Positions 17,492-25,103 of a DNA stretch of 35,329 nt are shown here, one piece after another. A program made the translations under genes and the position numbers. The stretch lies in the NCBI GenBank assembly GCA_964402405.1, contig CAYOCE010000010.1, positions 1 to 35,329 on the forward strand. The letters run 5' to 3'. Origin of the DNA: CAYOCE01 sp964402405 (lineage in GTDB: Bacteria; Pseudomonadota; Alphaproteobacteria; UBA7879). The notes under the pieces were generated by a model that ran no database searches, was not told where the DNA came from, and saw only the letters and a program-made list of their open reading frames with translations. Within the stretch, counting starts at the first letter, position 1. Each line of letters starts with the position of its first letter.

Positions 17492-17653
17492 ATTCTCTTC
17501 AAAATTCAAAACATCAAGTTTTTCATGAAATTATTCTGTGAAAAATCAAAAACTTCCTTGCTTAAAATAGGAAAGAGGTTAACCTAATTATAGGGGAGTT
17601 AAGCACACTGCATACACTCCAAAAAAACTTATAAACTTTAAAGGGATATTATC

Positions 17654-18298
17654 ATGCTAAAAAAATACGTCGTTCTATCAACTTTTGTTCTCACAAGCCT
17701 TGTTCTTGCTACCAGCGATTCCCATGCAAAGCGAGCATGCCCCGTATTATCAGTACAGGAGAAAATCGAGGCCTATAATGAACTGTTGCCTGATCTACTT
17801 ATGGTGGCAACTGATCGAGTCACCGCTTTGGAGCAGGAGATTAAAGCGATCCCGGATGCCAATACTTTTGCTGCCGAGTTTGCGATGAATTGGCTTTTTG
17901 TCATTTCCCATACTGTGAAGGACTCAGAAGGGGTTCGTCCTGATCTTCATAATAGTCTTAGTGACCTTAAGAATCGATTTAAGGCATTAGGATGTCATAA
18001 TGCTTCTTCAGAATGCTCTGAAGACTTTAACCATCAAAGATTTTCGGAAGTTTCTGTTCAAATGTTCCCTGCTGTTTTAAGCAATTTGCAAATGCGTATT
18101 GATGTACTGAAGAAATTTGTTAAAACCCATCCTAAACATAAAGCTGTTGCCGTAAAAAATGCGACTATTTGGGCCGGATTTATTGAATCACACATTCAAA
18201 GGCTAAAAACCTTGGATCAAAAATATTTTGCAGCGCACATTAAAAAACTAGAGCACATGCTTAAAGAATTTAAGCGATTAATGACTTGTTCGATATAA
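17654..18298 (+). CDS. Secreted protein of unknown function, paralogue B
   Basis: 214 aa, closely related to the protein encoded at 16526-17224 along its whole length but without that protein's basic linker. Signal peptide: MLKKYVVLSTFVLTSLVLAT, cleavage near SHA-KRA. The four cysteines shared with paralogue A are near the mature N-terminus (CPVLS), at LGC, in ECSEDF and near the C-terminus (MTCSI). AAGGGA (17641-17646) precedes the ATG by 7 nt. An intrinsic terminator follows at 18337. Mostly alpha-helical by appearance. The pair could be effectors or envelope proteins, but nothing here establishes a role. Confidence 0.72.
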   Translation: MLKKYVVLSTFVLTSLVLATSDSHAKRACPVLSVQEKIEAYNELLPDLLMVATDRVTALEQEIKAIPDANTFAAEFAMNWLFVISHTVKDSEGVRPDLHNSLSDLKNRFKALGCHNASSECSEDFNHQRFSEVSVQMFPAVLSNLQMRIDVLKKFVKTHPKHKAVAVKNATIWAGFIESHIQRLKTLDQKYFAAHIKKLEHMLKEFKRLMTCSI

Positions 18299-18336
18299 GG
18301 CAGCCATTTTTAAGTTCAACAATATCTTTCTTCATG

Positions 18337-18386
18337 GGCAAGTTTTTTTAGTGATTTTCTAAAAAATCTTGCCTTTATTTTTTTTA
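18337..18386 (+). terminator. Intrinsic terminator after paralogue B
   Basis: GGCAAGTTTTTTTA (18337-18350) pairs with TAAAAAATCTTGCC (18360-18373), one mismatch, followed by TTTATTTTTTTT. Confidence 0.85.
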
Positions 18387-18567
18387 AATTTTATCTCAAA
18401 TATATATTTAGTAATTAGAAATTTGATCTTGCTGAAAATTTTTACTTTAAAGACAAATTTCTATGCGAACCTCTGTAAAATAAAGATATTTTTAGTTTGA
18501 CATTAAGTTTTTTTTAAGGAAAATGTCCTCCACGCTCAACAAATTATTTTTATAGGAGGATTTCAAA

Positions 18568-19278
18568 ATGAGCAAATTTTCACGTTACTATACTATTCTT
18601 ATTGGCTTTTTATCTTTTTTATCAATTTCCATAGGTGCTGCGGATTGCCCTCATTGCGATGGGCATGATTGTTTAGCTACAAGACAAGCTGTCCTGGAGA
18701 GAGGAGGAGGAGCGAGTGGAAAATGGATTGATGCCGTTACTCCAAAGAGAAATTGGAAGTGCACAGAAGTCGAAGACTTAGGTGCCCCAGATCAACAGTG
18801 TGAAATGTGTGAACGAGAATACGTAAGATTCGTTCATCGAATGAAGCATGGAAATTTTGGAACATTAGATGTGGGTTGTATTTGTGCAGGATATATGGAT
18901 GGGTCAATTGATACCATGAGGGCAATAGAACGCAACATAGAAATTGCCCAAGGAAGACAAGGAGCTCTTGAAAATCGACTCCAAAGAAGGCGAAATTTTC
19001 CAACTCTCAAAGGATGGAAAAAATCAAAGAAAGGTAATCCATATATCAAGAAAGATGGTCAGATAATTACAATCTTCCCTAAGAAAAATCGAGATGAAGA
19101 GCTCACAGGAGGATATGGCGTAACCATAAGCCAAGCAGAAGAGAGTGGTGTAGGAGGAAGCAGAGGTAATAGCGTATTTTTACCAGAAGAACGTGGAGAA
19201 GAATACCCTACTGTGAATGATGCCAAATTAGGTGCTTTTGATTTTCTGTTTCCTCGCATTATTAGATTTGATGACTAG
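18568..19278 (+). CDS. Secreted Cys-rich (CxxC) protein of unknown function
   Basis: 236 aa with a strong ribosome-binding site (AGGAGG, 8 nt before ATG). Signal peptide about 1-25 (TILIGFLSFLSISIG, cleavage near GAA-DC). The mature protein has CPHCDGHDC at its N-terminus, then NWKCTEVEDLG, CEMCE, a conserved-looking YVRFVHRMKH, and GCICAGYMDG, followed by an Arg-rich helix and KKSKKGNPYIKKDGQIITIF. The CEMC..RYVH.M.H..VGC.CAGHM pattern reminds me of a small uncharacterised cytosolic protein family with a four-cysteine zinc site; this is recollection, not a search. Here it appears exported and extended, so the cysteines may instead bind metal or form disulfides outside. An intrinsic terminator follows, so it is a single-gene unit. 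Confidence 0.7.
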   Translation: MSKFSRYYTILIGFLSFLSISIGAADCPHCDGHDCLATRQAVLERGGGASGKWIDAVTPKRNWKCTEVEDLGAPDQQCEMCEREYVRFVHRMKHGNFGTLDVGCICAGYMDGSIDTMRAIERNIEIAQGRQGALENRLQRRRNFPTLKGWKKSKKGNPYIKKDGQIITIFPKKNRDEELTGGYGVTISQAEESGVGGSRGNSVFLPEERGEEYPTVNDAKLGAFDFLFPRIIRFDD

Positions 19279-19317
19279 AAGAAAGATACTTAATCTAAAT
19301 CTTTACAATGTTTCTTT

Positions 19318-19356
19318 GGATGGAGAATGGATTGTGTTCAATCTCCATCCTTTTTT
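19318..19356 (+). terminator. Intrinsic terminator
   Basis: GGATGGAGA (19318-19326) pairs perfectly with TCTCCATCC (19342-19350), followed by six Ts. It ends the CxxC protein gene before bioY. Confidence 0.88.
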
Positions 19357-19460
19357 ATAGGGACCTATTAGAAACCTAATTCCCCCTAGACGCCCTCCCT
19401 CAAAACCGTGTATAGTGCCCGTGTCGTTAGTTAACCACCTCTTTTTAAAGGAGACTTACT

Positions 19461-20006
19461 ATGAAGCAATCAATTATTCTAATCCAAAACGCCTTTAAGA
19501 CCAAAGCCATGCACTTTGCCATGGGGATTGGTTTGTTATTTCTATGCTCACAGATGGCGATCCCGTTGGAACCCGTTCCTATTACCCTTCAAACCATTGC
19601 CGTGATGTTCATTGGCCTTACGTATTCTCGGCAAATGGCTGTTTCAACCCTGGCAGGATACCTAAGCCTCGGGGCAATGGGTTTTCCTGTATTTTCTAAC
19701 TTTACGGGAGGATTGCCTGTATTAATGGGGCCCAAGGCTGGATACTTTTTTGGATGGGTGTTGACTGTCTACGTGATGGCCAGCCTCCGGGAGAAGTATA
19801 ATAAAGATTCTGCGACCTTTTACATGATCCTTTCTACCATTGGAACGGTGATTTATATGGGGCTGGGGGTTCTCTGGCTTTCTAAGTTTGTAGGTTTTGA
19901 CAAGGCGCTTGCTTTGGGCCTCTATCCCTTTATCATTCCCGGTACCCTAAAGGCCGTCTTCTTAAGTGGGGCGCTTTATGGATATAAAAGGTGGAAGAAG
20001 TCTTAG
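19461..20006 (+). CDS. bioY: Biotin transporter BioY (ECF S component)
   Basis: 181 aa, about six hydrophobic segments. Family motifs: PLEPVPITLQTIAVMFIGL, LAGYLSLGAMGFPVFSNFTGG and GPKAGYFFGW. BioY binds biotin in the membrane and imports it, alone or with EcfAT. No ecfA/ecfT (bioMN) is adjacent and no biotin synthesis gene is in the window, which suits a biotin-scavenging host-associated bacterium. AAGGAGA precedes the ATG by about 7 nt. A TATAGT at about 19409-19414 may be the -10 of its promoter (weak -35 TAGACG). Confidence 0.95.
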   Translation: MKQSIILIQNAFKTKAMHFAMGIGLLFLCSQMAIPLEPVPITLQTIAVMFIGLTYSRQMAVSTLAGYLSLGAMGFPVFSNFTGGLPVLMGPKAGYFFGWVLTVYVMASLREKYNKDSATFYMILSTIGTVIYMGLGVLWLSKFVGFDKALALGLYPFIIPGTLKAVFLSGALYGYKRWKKS

Positions 20007-20018
20007 ACTAATCAAAAG

Positions 20019-20266
20019 CCGTCATCCCAGGCAAGTGAGTTTACGAACGCAGACCTGGGACCCAACACAAATGGGATGGCGCACCTGTCCACCGAAGCCT
20101 TGGCGAAGGTGGAGCCATCACTGTATAAGATGAGGACTTCCGCCGTCGCTAAAGCTATGGCGGACAAGACGTCCTCCCATAATCCCTGGGTTCCGGCTCT
20201 CGCTCGCTTCGCTCACGGGCCGGAATGACGGTAAAAAAGCTAAAGCTCACTTGCCTGGGATGACGG
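20019..20266. mobile_element. Palindromic dispersed element with 21-bp terminal inverted repeats
   Basis: Arms 20019-20039 and 20246-20266 are perfect 21-bp inverted repeats (core GTCATCCCAGGCAAGTGAG). Inside are an ACCTGGGACCCA..AAATGGGATGG block, a GAGGAC/GTCCTCCCATAATCCCTGGG block and an inner GGCCGGAATGAC arm. The 29371-29646 region has the same blocks in the same order. There is no ORF of note, so it resembles a non-autonomous MITE-like element. It fills the gap between convergent bioY and potG. Confidence 0.8.
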
Positions 20267-20296
20267 GTTTTAACTTTTTATGAGATGATCAGATGA

Positions 20297-21439
20297 CTAC
20301 GCCAACAGCAAGATAGCGTTCTCTGGTTTCCAATACAGATACACTTGGTCATCCCAGGTGATATCTTGCTGATCCAGACGCATCAGATTGGGCAACATGG
20401 CCTGGATTATTTTTCCTGAGGGGATTTTTACATGGTACATGGAAACATCTCCCAGGTACCCAATATCTGTGACAATCCCTTTGATGCAGTTATACTCTGA
20501 TTTTAAGGGTTTTGTGGAAAGTCCTACCTTTTCAGGGCGAATGGCAATGCTTGCCTGTGCCCCGATAGGAGCCCCTGCTGCGTGGGTTACATAAATTTCT
20601 TGATCTAGATCATCACACCTGACCCTAACATGATCACTGGCTTCCTCGGAAATAATCCCTTCAAACATGTTCATAATCCCGATAAAATTAGCTACATAGT
20701 GGCTGTTGGGAAATTCATAAATCTCACTGGGAGTTCCGATTTGCCGAATATGCCCCTCCTCCATGATGCTCAGCCTTGTGGACATGGTCATAGCTTCTTC
20801 TTGATCATGGGTCACCAGGATAAAGGTTACTCCCACGCTTTCCTGAATATTAACCAATTCAAATTGGGTGCTTTCTCGCAGCTGTTTATCCAGAGCTGCC
20901 AAGGGTTCATCCAACAGCAATAGTTTGGGCCGTTTTGCCAAGGACCTGGCAAGGGCAACCCGTTGTCGCTGCCCCCCTGATAGTTGCTGAGGCTTACGAT
21001 CCTTAAAGTTCTCCATATGAACCAATTTTAACAAAGCCTGGACCCGCTTTTGAATATTTTTTTCCGAGCATTTCTCTTGGCGCAACCCAAAAGCAACATT
21101 TTCCCCAACTGTCATATGGGGAAATAAGGCATAAGACTGAAACATCATATTAACAGGACGCTTGTCAGGGGGGATATTGGTGACATCTACGCCATCAATG
21201 AGAATACGTCCTTTATCAGGAAATTCAAGGCCTGCAAGAATCCTTAGAAGCGTTGTTTTACCACATCCCGATGGTCCCAAAAGAGAAAAGAATTCTTCCT
21301 TATAAATACTAAGGCTGACATCCTTTAAAACAGGGACATTGTCATAGCTCTTGCTGATATTTTCAAGGACAATATAGGGCTCTTGATCTGATGATTGCCA
21401 AGGCTCCAATGTTTTTTTAGGTCTAACAACGCGGCTCAT
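20297..21439 (-). CDS. potG: Putrescine/spermidine ABC transporter ATP-binding protein PotG
   Basis: 380 aa, matching PotG in length and layout. ABC ATPase: Walker A GPSGCGKTT at about 55-63, Q-loop MMFQSYALFPHMTV, signature LSGGQRQRVALARSL at about 153-167, Walker B LLLLDEP, H-loop LVTHDQEEAMTM. A C-terminal TOBE-type domain (about 280-378) contains IRPEKVGLS and YLGDVSMYHVKI. It would energise polyamine uptake with a PotF-type binding protein and PotH/PotI permeases, none of which are in the window. A close paralogue such as PotA, or another polyamine/iron-type importer ATPase, is the alternative. It diverges from mlaE. Confidence 0.88.
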   Translation of the reverse strand: MSRVVRPKKTLEPWQSSDQEPYIVLENISKSYDNVPVLKDVSLSIYKEEFFSLLGPSGCGKTTLLRILAGLEFPDKGRILIDGVDVTNIPPDKRPVNMMFQSYALFPHMTVGENVAFGLRQEKCSEKNIQKRVQALLKLVHMENFKDRKPQQLSGGQRQRVALARSLAKRPKLLLLDEPLAALDKQLRESTQFELVNIQESVGVTFILVTHDQEEAMTMSTRLSIMEEGHIRQIGTPSEIYEFPNSHYVANFIGIMNMFEGIISEEASDHVRVRCDDLDQEIYVTHAAGAPIGAQASIAIRPEKVGLSTKPLKSEYNCIKGIVTDIGYLGDVSMYHVKIPSGKIIQAMLPNLMRLDQQDITWDDQVYLYWKPENAILLLA

Positions 21440-21600
21440 GCTTTATCCTTACTATATTTGCAAATAATAGGTAGTTGTCATTCCCGCCTGTTAACGTTCG
21501 CGTCCTTGAGGGGAGATGACATTTCTTTTTTGTAACATTTTCGCTAAACTGAAGCTATACTATAAGTAGTATAACAAAAAATTGGGGAGGAAAAAGAGAA

Positions 21601-22713
21601 ATGCAAAATAAATGCTACGTCTATGATAGCGACCAGCATATTGTGCATTTTAAAGATTCCTTGAGAATTGGGGATTTGATGAATCTTGAACAGCTAACTA
21701 CCCTAAAAACTCAAGGCAAGCAAGTGATTCTCGACTTTAAGGATGTGACCCATATTGATATTTCCGCAGCTTTTAAAATTATGAGCATTAAAAAAAATTT
21801 TGAAGCGAATAAAATTACTGTATCCACTAAAAATCTTACAGGACATGCCAAAAATATTTTTATTTTGCTTGAAAAAAACCCCTTGAATATTCCTATCCAA
21901 CCCCAGGTGGGGCTCATTAGTCGTCAGCTATATGCAATTGGTCAATACGTCTTTGATTTTTTCGATGAGGCAAAGAACTTTCTATCTTTTTTAGGGGCGG
22001 TTGTTTTTGCCTTTGGTCACACCATCAGGAGACCCCGGGATTTACCTCTTAATATTCTCAGCAAATGTATGTATGAAGTGGGAGTGACTGCAATTCCCAT
22101 TATCATCTTAATTTCTTCGGTGATTGGGGCAGTCCTTGCTTATGAAGGACTTGTTCAATTGGGTAAATTCGGGGCCCGGGTTTTTACGGTTAATCTAATT
22201 AGCTATTCTATTTTACGAGAAGTGGGCATTCTCCTGACATCAATCGTAGTTGCTGGTAGAACAGGTAGCGCCTATGCTGCTGCCATCGGAACGATGAAGC
22301 TAAATGAAGAAATAGATGCCCTCAAAATATTGGGGTTAGAGCCCCTGCAAGTCTTGGTGATGCCTAGGATTTTGGCCTTAATCATATTACTACCCGTGTT
22401 AGTTTTTATTTCAGATATGACAGGGTTATTAGGAGGGGCAATTGTGTGTGTATATCAAATGGACATGACTATTCCCAACTTTTTTGAACATCTTCGCATG
22501 GTTATTACTCCTAGCATTTTTTGGACTGGCCTTGCCAAAGCCCCTGTATTTGCAATCATCATTGGAGTTGTTGGGTGTATGCAAGGCTTTCAAGTAGAAC
22601 TCGGGGCCGCAAGCGTTGGAGATCGCACCACTCGTGCCGTTGTAACCTCTATCTTCTTAGTTATTGTGTTAAATGGATTGATTTCTATTTCTATGACGTA
22701 TTTGGGATATTAA
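21601..22713 (+). CDS. mlaE: MlaE-type lipid ABC transporter permease with STAS domain
   Basis: 370 aa. Residues 1 to about 105 form a STAS/MlaB-like domain (VILDFKDVTHIDISAAFKIM); residues about 130-370 are the MlaE/YrbE permease with about five to six membrane segments and the family block LREVGILLTSIVVAGRTGSA, then AAIGTMKLNEEIDALKILG. The pathway keeps the outer-membrane lipid distribution asymmetric by moving phospholipids between membranes. The fused STAS domain is common in alphaproteobacterial versions and replaces separate MlaB. GGGGAGG precedes the ATG. MlaF follows after 245 nt occupied by a repeat element; MlaD is not in the window. Confidence 0.93.
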   Translation: MQNKCYVYDSDQHIVHFKDSLRIGDLMNLEQLTTLKTQGKQVILDFKDVTHIDISAAFKIMSIKKNFEANKITVSTKNLTGHAKNIFILLEKNPLNIPIQPQVGLISRQLYAIGQYVFDFFDEAKNFLSFLGAVVFAFGHTIRRPRDLPLNILSKCMYEVGVTAIPIIILISSVIGAVLAYEGLVQLGKFGARVFTVNLISYSILREVGILLTSIVVAGRTGSAYAAAIGTMKLNEEIDALKILGLEPLQVLVMPRILALIILLPVLVFISDMTGLLGGAIVCVYQMDMTIPNFFEHLRMVITPSIFWTGLAKAPVFAIIIGVVGCMQGFQVELGAASVGDRTTRAVVTSIFLVIVLNGLISISMTYLGY

Positions 22714-22730
22714 TATAATATACTCCTCGG

Positions 22731-22942
22731 ATTTCGAAATGTGGGAATCTGCCGACCCTAAAACTTTAGGGGAGGCTGGTCAGTGATTCACAAGTGTAAC
22801 GCGTGAATCATTAATTTAAATGAAGGACCGAGGAGGGATAGTGTACTGTAGTACATGCCCGACGAAGGTGCCTGGATCGAAGATAATGATCCACAAATGT
22901 CAATGCGTGGATCAGTCAATTTAACGATCCACAGTTTGAAAT
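22731..22942 (+). repeat. Structured dispersed repeat upstream of mlaF (copy 1)
   Basis: Ends are imperfect inverted repeats (TTTCGAAATGTGG at 22732-22744; CCACAGTTTGAAA at 22929-22941). The core 22825-22873 reads GGACCGAGGAGGGATA, hairpin GTGTAC-TGTA-GTACAT, then GCCCGACGAAGGT. A nearly identical core lies upstream of secD. This copy also has a left hairpin (CCCTAAA/TTTAGGG) and two similar 35-37-bp direct repeats (22784-22818 and 22887-22923), each with its own 8-bp hairpin. It ends 16 nt before the mlaF start, inside the mlaE-mlaF intergenic region. Confidence 0.8.
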
Positions 22943-22958
22943 ACGAGGAGTATAAATC

Positions 22959-23738
22959 ATGAAGAAAGAAATCGTCATTAAAATCAGAGAATTATCAAAT
23001 TGGTTTGGTTCTCAAATTGTTCATGATCATCTAAATTTGGATATATACAGGGATGAAATTTTAGTCATTATTGGGAATTCAGGTTCTGGAAAATCTGTTT
23101 TAGTACGTAGTATTGTGGGACTTCATACCCCTAATGCAGGGACAATTGAAGTATTGGGACACAAACTAAAATCTCTGAATTATGAACAAAAGAAAGACAT
23201 GAATAAAAAATGGGGGTTCCTCTTTCAAGAAGGGGCTCTATGGAGCAACCTAACTGTTCTTGAAAACGTTCAGCTGCCTTTGCAAGAGCTTTATCACCTG
23301 TCAAATTCTCAATCAAAAGAACTGGCTTTTCTAAAATTAAAGCTTGCTGGATTTTTAGAAAGTAACGCCTATAAATACCCAGCAGAATTATCAGGGGGAA
23401 TGACCAAACGAGCAGGAATTGCGCGGGCGCTTGCCGTAGATCCAGAAATTTTATTTTTGGATGAACCAACAGCGGGCCTTGACCCCATAAGAGCAGGGGA
23501 ATTTGATGAATTACTAGTTGATCTTTATCAAAATTTGAAACTAACCATTGTCCTAGTTACCCATGATCTGAGTACTATTAAGCATACAGCAACGCGTGTG
23601 GCAGCTCTTGAAAATAAACGCATTACAACAGGCACTTTGGAAGATATGCTAAAAAGCAAAAACCCAGAAATTAAAGGGTATTTCCACTCTCCGCGAGCTG
23701 AAGAGATATTTTCTTTACATCCCCACCCCCGCCGTTGA
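22959..23738 (+). CDS. mlaF: MlaF-type ABC transporter ATP-binding protein
   Basis: 259 aa. Walker A GNSGSGKS at about 39-46, Q-loop GFLFQEGALWSNLTVLENV, signature ELSGGMTKRAGIARALA, Walker B ILFLDEPTAGLDP and H-loop LVTHDL. GFLFQ.GAL and LSGGM.KR are specific to MlaF/MkL lipid transporters. It partners the MlaE permease encoded just upstream. GAGGAG stands about 8 nt before the ATG, right after the repeat element's right end. No MlaD/MCE-domain gene follows; the next gene after 348 nt is an IHF-type protein with its own promoter. Confidence 0.95.
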   Translation: MKKEIVIKIRELSNWFGSQIVHDHLNLDIYRDEILVIIGNSGSGKSVLVRSIVGLHTPNAGTIEVLGHKLKSLNYEQKKDMNKKWGFLFQEGALWSNLTVLENVQLPLQELYHLSNSQSKELAFLKLKLAGFLESNAYKYPAELSGGMTKRAGIARALAVDPEILFLDEPTAGLDPIRAGEFDELLVDLYQNLKLTIVLVTHDLSTIKHTATRVAALENKRITTGTLEDMLKSKNPEIKGYFHSPRAEEIFSLHPHPRR

Positions 23739-24018
23739 AAAATAGAATTTATTTTTACGCCTCTTCCACAAAAAAAGTAAAATGCAGAAGAAATTATTCC
23801 CTTCTTTTCTCATTTTCTTCCTTAATCAGGCAAAAAAAGACCCAATTTAGGATAAATCTAGATCATAAAGTTCAGAAAATTGAAACCTTAACATAGCGTG
23901 AAACCTAAGGAAACCCTAGGGATAATCACATTTATCTGCATTTTTTAAAAAAAATATCTCTTAGTGATTGACGAATCTGAAGAAACCAAATATGATGATA
24001 ATTTTTTAGACCTATCGC
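23739..24018. other. AT-rich intergenic stretch, nothing recognised
   Basis: Between mlaF and the IHF-type gene. I see no ORF, tRNA, strong terminator or copy of the window's repeat families. A weak A/T-only hairpin (TTTTTT..AAAAAA near 23941-23955) is the only structure. The promoter of the next gene begins at 24019. Confidence 0.6.
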
Positions 24019-24047
24019 TTGACATTTTCGAAAGAACTGAGTAGTTT
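24019..24047 (+). promoter_or_regulatory. Sigma70-type promoter for the IHF-type gene
   Basis: Consensus -35 TTGACA (24019-24024), 17-nt spacer, TAGTTT (24042-24047). The gene starts 39 nt further on. Confidence 0.6.
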
Positions 24048-24086
24048 CCTGATGACAATTAAGCAAACTACCGAGGGGTTCTACAT

Positions 24087-24398
24087 ATGAAAAAAAAAAC
24101 GATTACCCGTTCCCAGATCAGTCAAGTTTTGAAGGAGAAGTTTTCTTTATCCCGCAAAGAGTCCTTTGACATGCTAGAATTGGTCTTGGAGGAGATTTCA
24201 AAAGGATTAAAGCAAGGTTCAGAAGTTAAAATTCCTCTCTTTGGTGTTTTTTTCACCCGGTTTAAAAAAGAGCGTCTTGGGCGCAACCCAAAAACCCTAG
24301 AATCCGCCAGCATTCCAGCGAGACATGTGGTGGGTTTTCGCGTTTCAAGATTAATGAAAGCACGCGTTGACGAGGCTCTTAAAAAAACAAATAAATAA
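24087..24398 (+). CDS. ihfA: Integration host factor alpha / HU-family DNA-bending protein
   Basis: 103 aa. The HU/IHF fold is clear: helices (ITRSQISQVLKEKFSLSRKE, then DMLELVLEEISKGLKQG), the GSEVKIPLFGVFF strand turn, and the DNA arm GRNPKT with the intercalating proline at Pro68, then IPARHVVGFRVSRLMKARVD, which is alpha-subunit-like. It bends DNA in the nucleoid and would act with an IHF-beta encoded elsewhere. In alphaproteobacteria ihfA often sits near pheT; here it is monocistronic with its own promoter. HU is the alternative, but the PARHVVGFRVS..MKARV end favours IhfA. Confidence 0.82.
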   Translation: MKKKTITRSQISQVLKEKFSLSRKESFDMLELVLEEISKGLKQGSEVKIPLFGVFFTRFKKERLGRNPKTLESASIPARHVVGFRVSRLMKARVDEALKKTNK

Positions 24399-24520
24399 TC
24401 AAAATATTTCTAGTTATTACGGCTCTTTAAAAATTTCAGAGAATTTGCACGTCTCTTTGCATCAAATATGCCAACCCACCTTCTTTCTCTATCGCGAGAA
24501 ATCCAAGTAAATAAACGAGA

Positions 24521-24549
24521 TTTACAAAATCAAAAAAATATTGTATACT
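24521..24549 (+). promoter_or_regulatory. Sigma70-type promoter for the lipoprotein gene
   Basis: TTTACA (24521-24526), 17-nt spacer, TATACT (24544-24549), 37 nt before the TTG start. Confidence 0.65.
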
Positions 24550-24585
24550 ATAAATATAATAAATTCAAACAAATAGGGGGCTAAA

Positions 24586-25101
24586 TTGAATAATAAAAAA
24601 ATATTGTTGTTTTTATTTCTTGTAATTTTTATCCCAGGATGTATTAAGAAAGCCGATCAAATACTAAAGCGGGACACTTTTTTGCCTGGCCCTGGGGCTT
24701 ACACAGTCAAAATAGATGACTCTCAAAATCCATATCCTACTATTCGCTCAGAGGTCCAACACTTTATGACCTCTCTTCTCGCACGCACCCCTGATTGTAC
24801 TGAATCAACTGGGGAAAAATCTGATTATGTTATCCAAATACAATATCAAAACACCCCCGGGTGTGACAGCTCTCAAGGAGCTCCTAGTTTGAAAGGCGCC
24901 GCTAAACATACCTTGGAGATTCAAATTGTAAAAGCATCTGAAGGTATTGTAGTATACGAAGGAAGTATTGAGCAAAAATGCACAACACAAGAATTCCAAT
25001 CATCTTTACAATCAATGCTAAAAGATTTAATTCAGAAAAAGCCTGAAAACACAGGGCACTCTATGAGCCTTAGAAGTTCAGTGGATTACGGTGACAGGTG
25101 A
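24586..25101 (+). CDS. Putative lipoprotein of unknown function
   Basis: 171 aa from a TTG start with AGGGGG 5 nt upstream. The N-terminus KKILLFLFLVIFIPGC ends in a lipobox-like IPGC, so Cys19 would be lipidated and the protein anchored in the inner or outer membrane. The rest is globular (YTVKIDDSQNPYPTIRSEVQ, then SDYVIQIQYQNTPGCDSS, IVVYEGSIEQKC) with three further Cys residues that could pair. The alternating hydrophobic strands recall DUF4136-like lipoproteins, but I cannot confirm a family. It is convergent with the histidine kinase gene, with only 2 nt between the stops and no obvious terminator. Confidence 0.7.
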   Translation: MNNKKILLFLFLVIFIPGCIKKADQILKRDTFLPGPGAYTVKIDDSQNPYPTIRSEVQHFMTSLLARTPDCTESTGEKSDYVIQIQYQNTPGCDSSQGAPSLKGAAKHTLEIQIVKASEGIVVYEGSIEQKCTTQEFQSSLQSMLKDLIQKKPENTGHSMSLRSSVDYGDR

Positions 25102-25103
25102 AA

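Noticed and set aside
18417..18462. 9-bp inverted repeat AGAAATTTG/CAAATTTCT upstream of the CxxC protein gene
   Set aside because: AT-rich short arms 28 nt apart in AT-rich DNA, with no T-run and no promoter alignment; too likely by chance.
24087..24398. Loss of the intercalating proline in the IHF-type protein (ERLGRNPKT instead of RPGRNPKT)
   Set aside because: The intercalating proline is the one inside GRNPKT, which is present (Pro68); only a neighbouring, non-intercalating proline differs.
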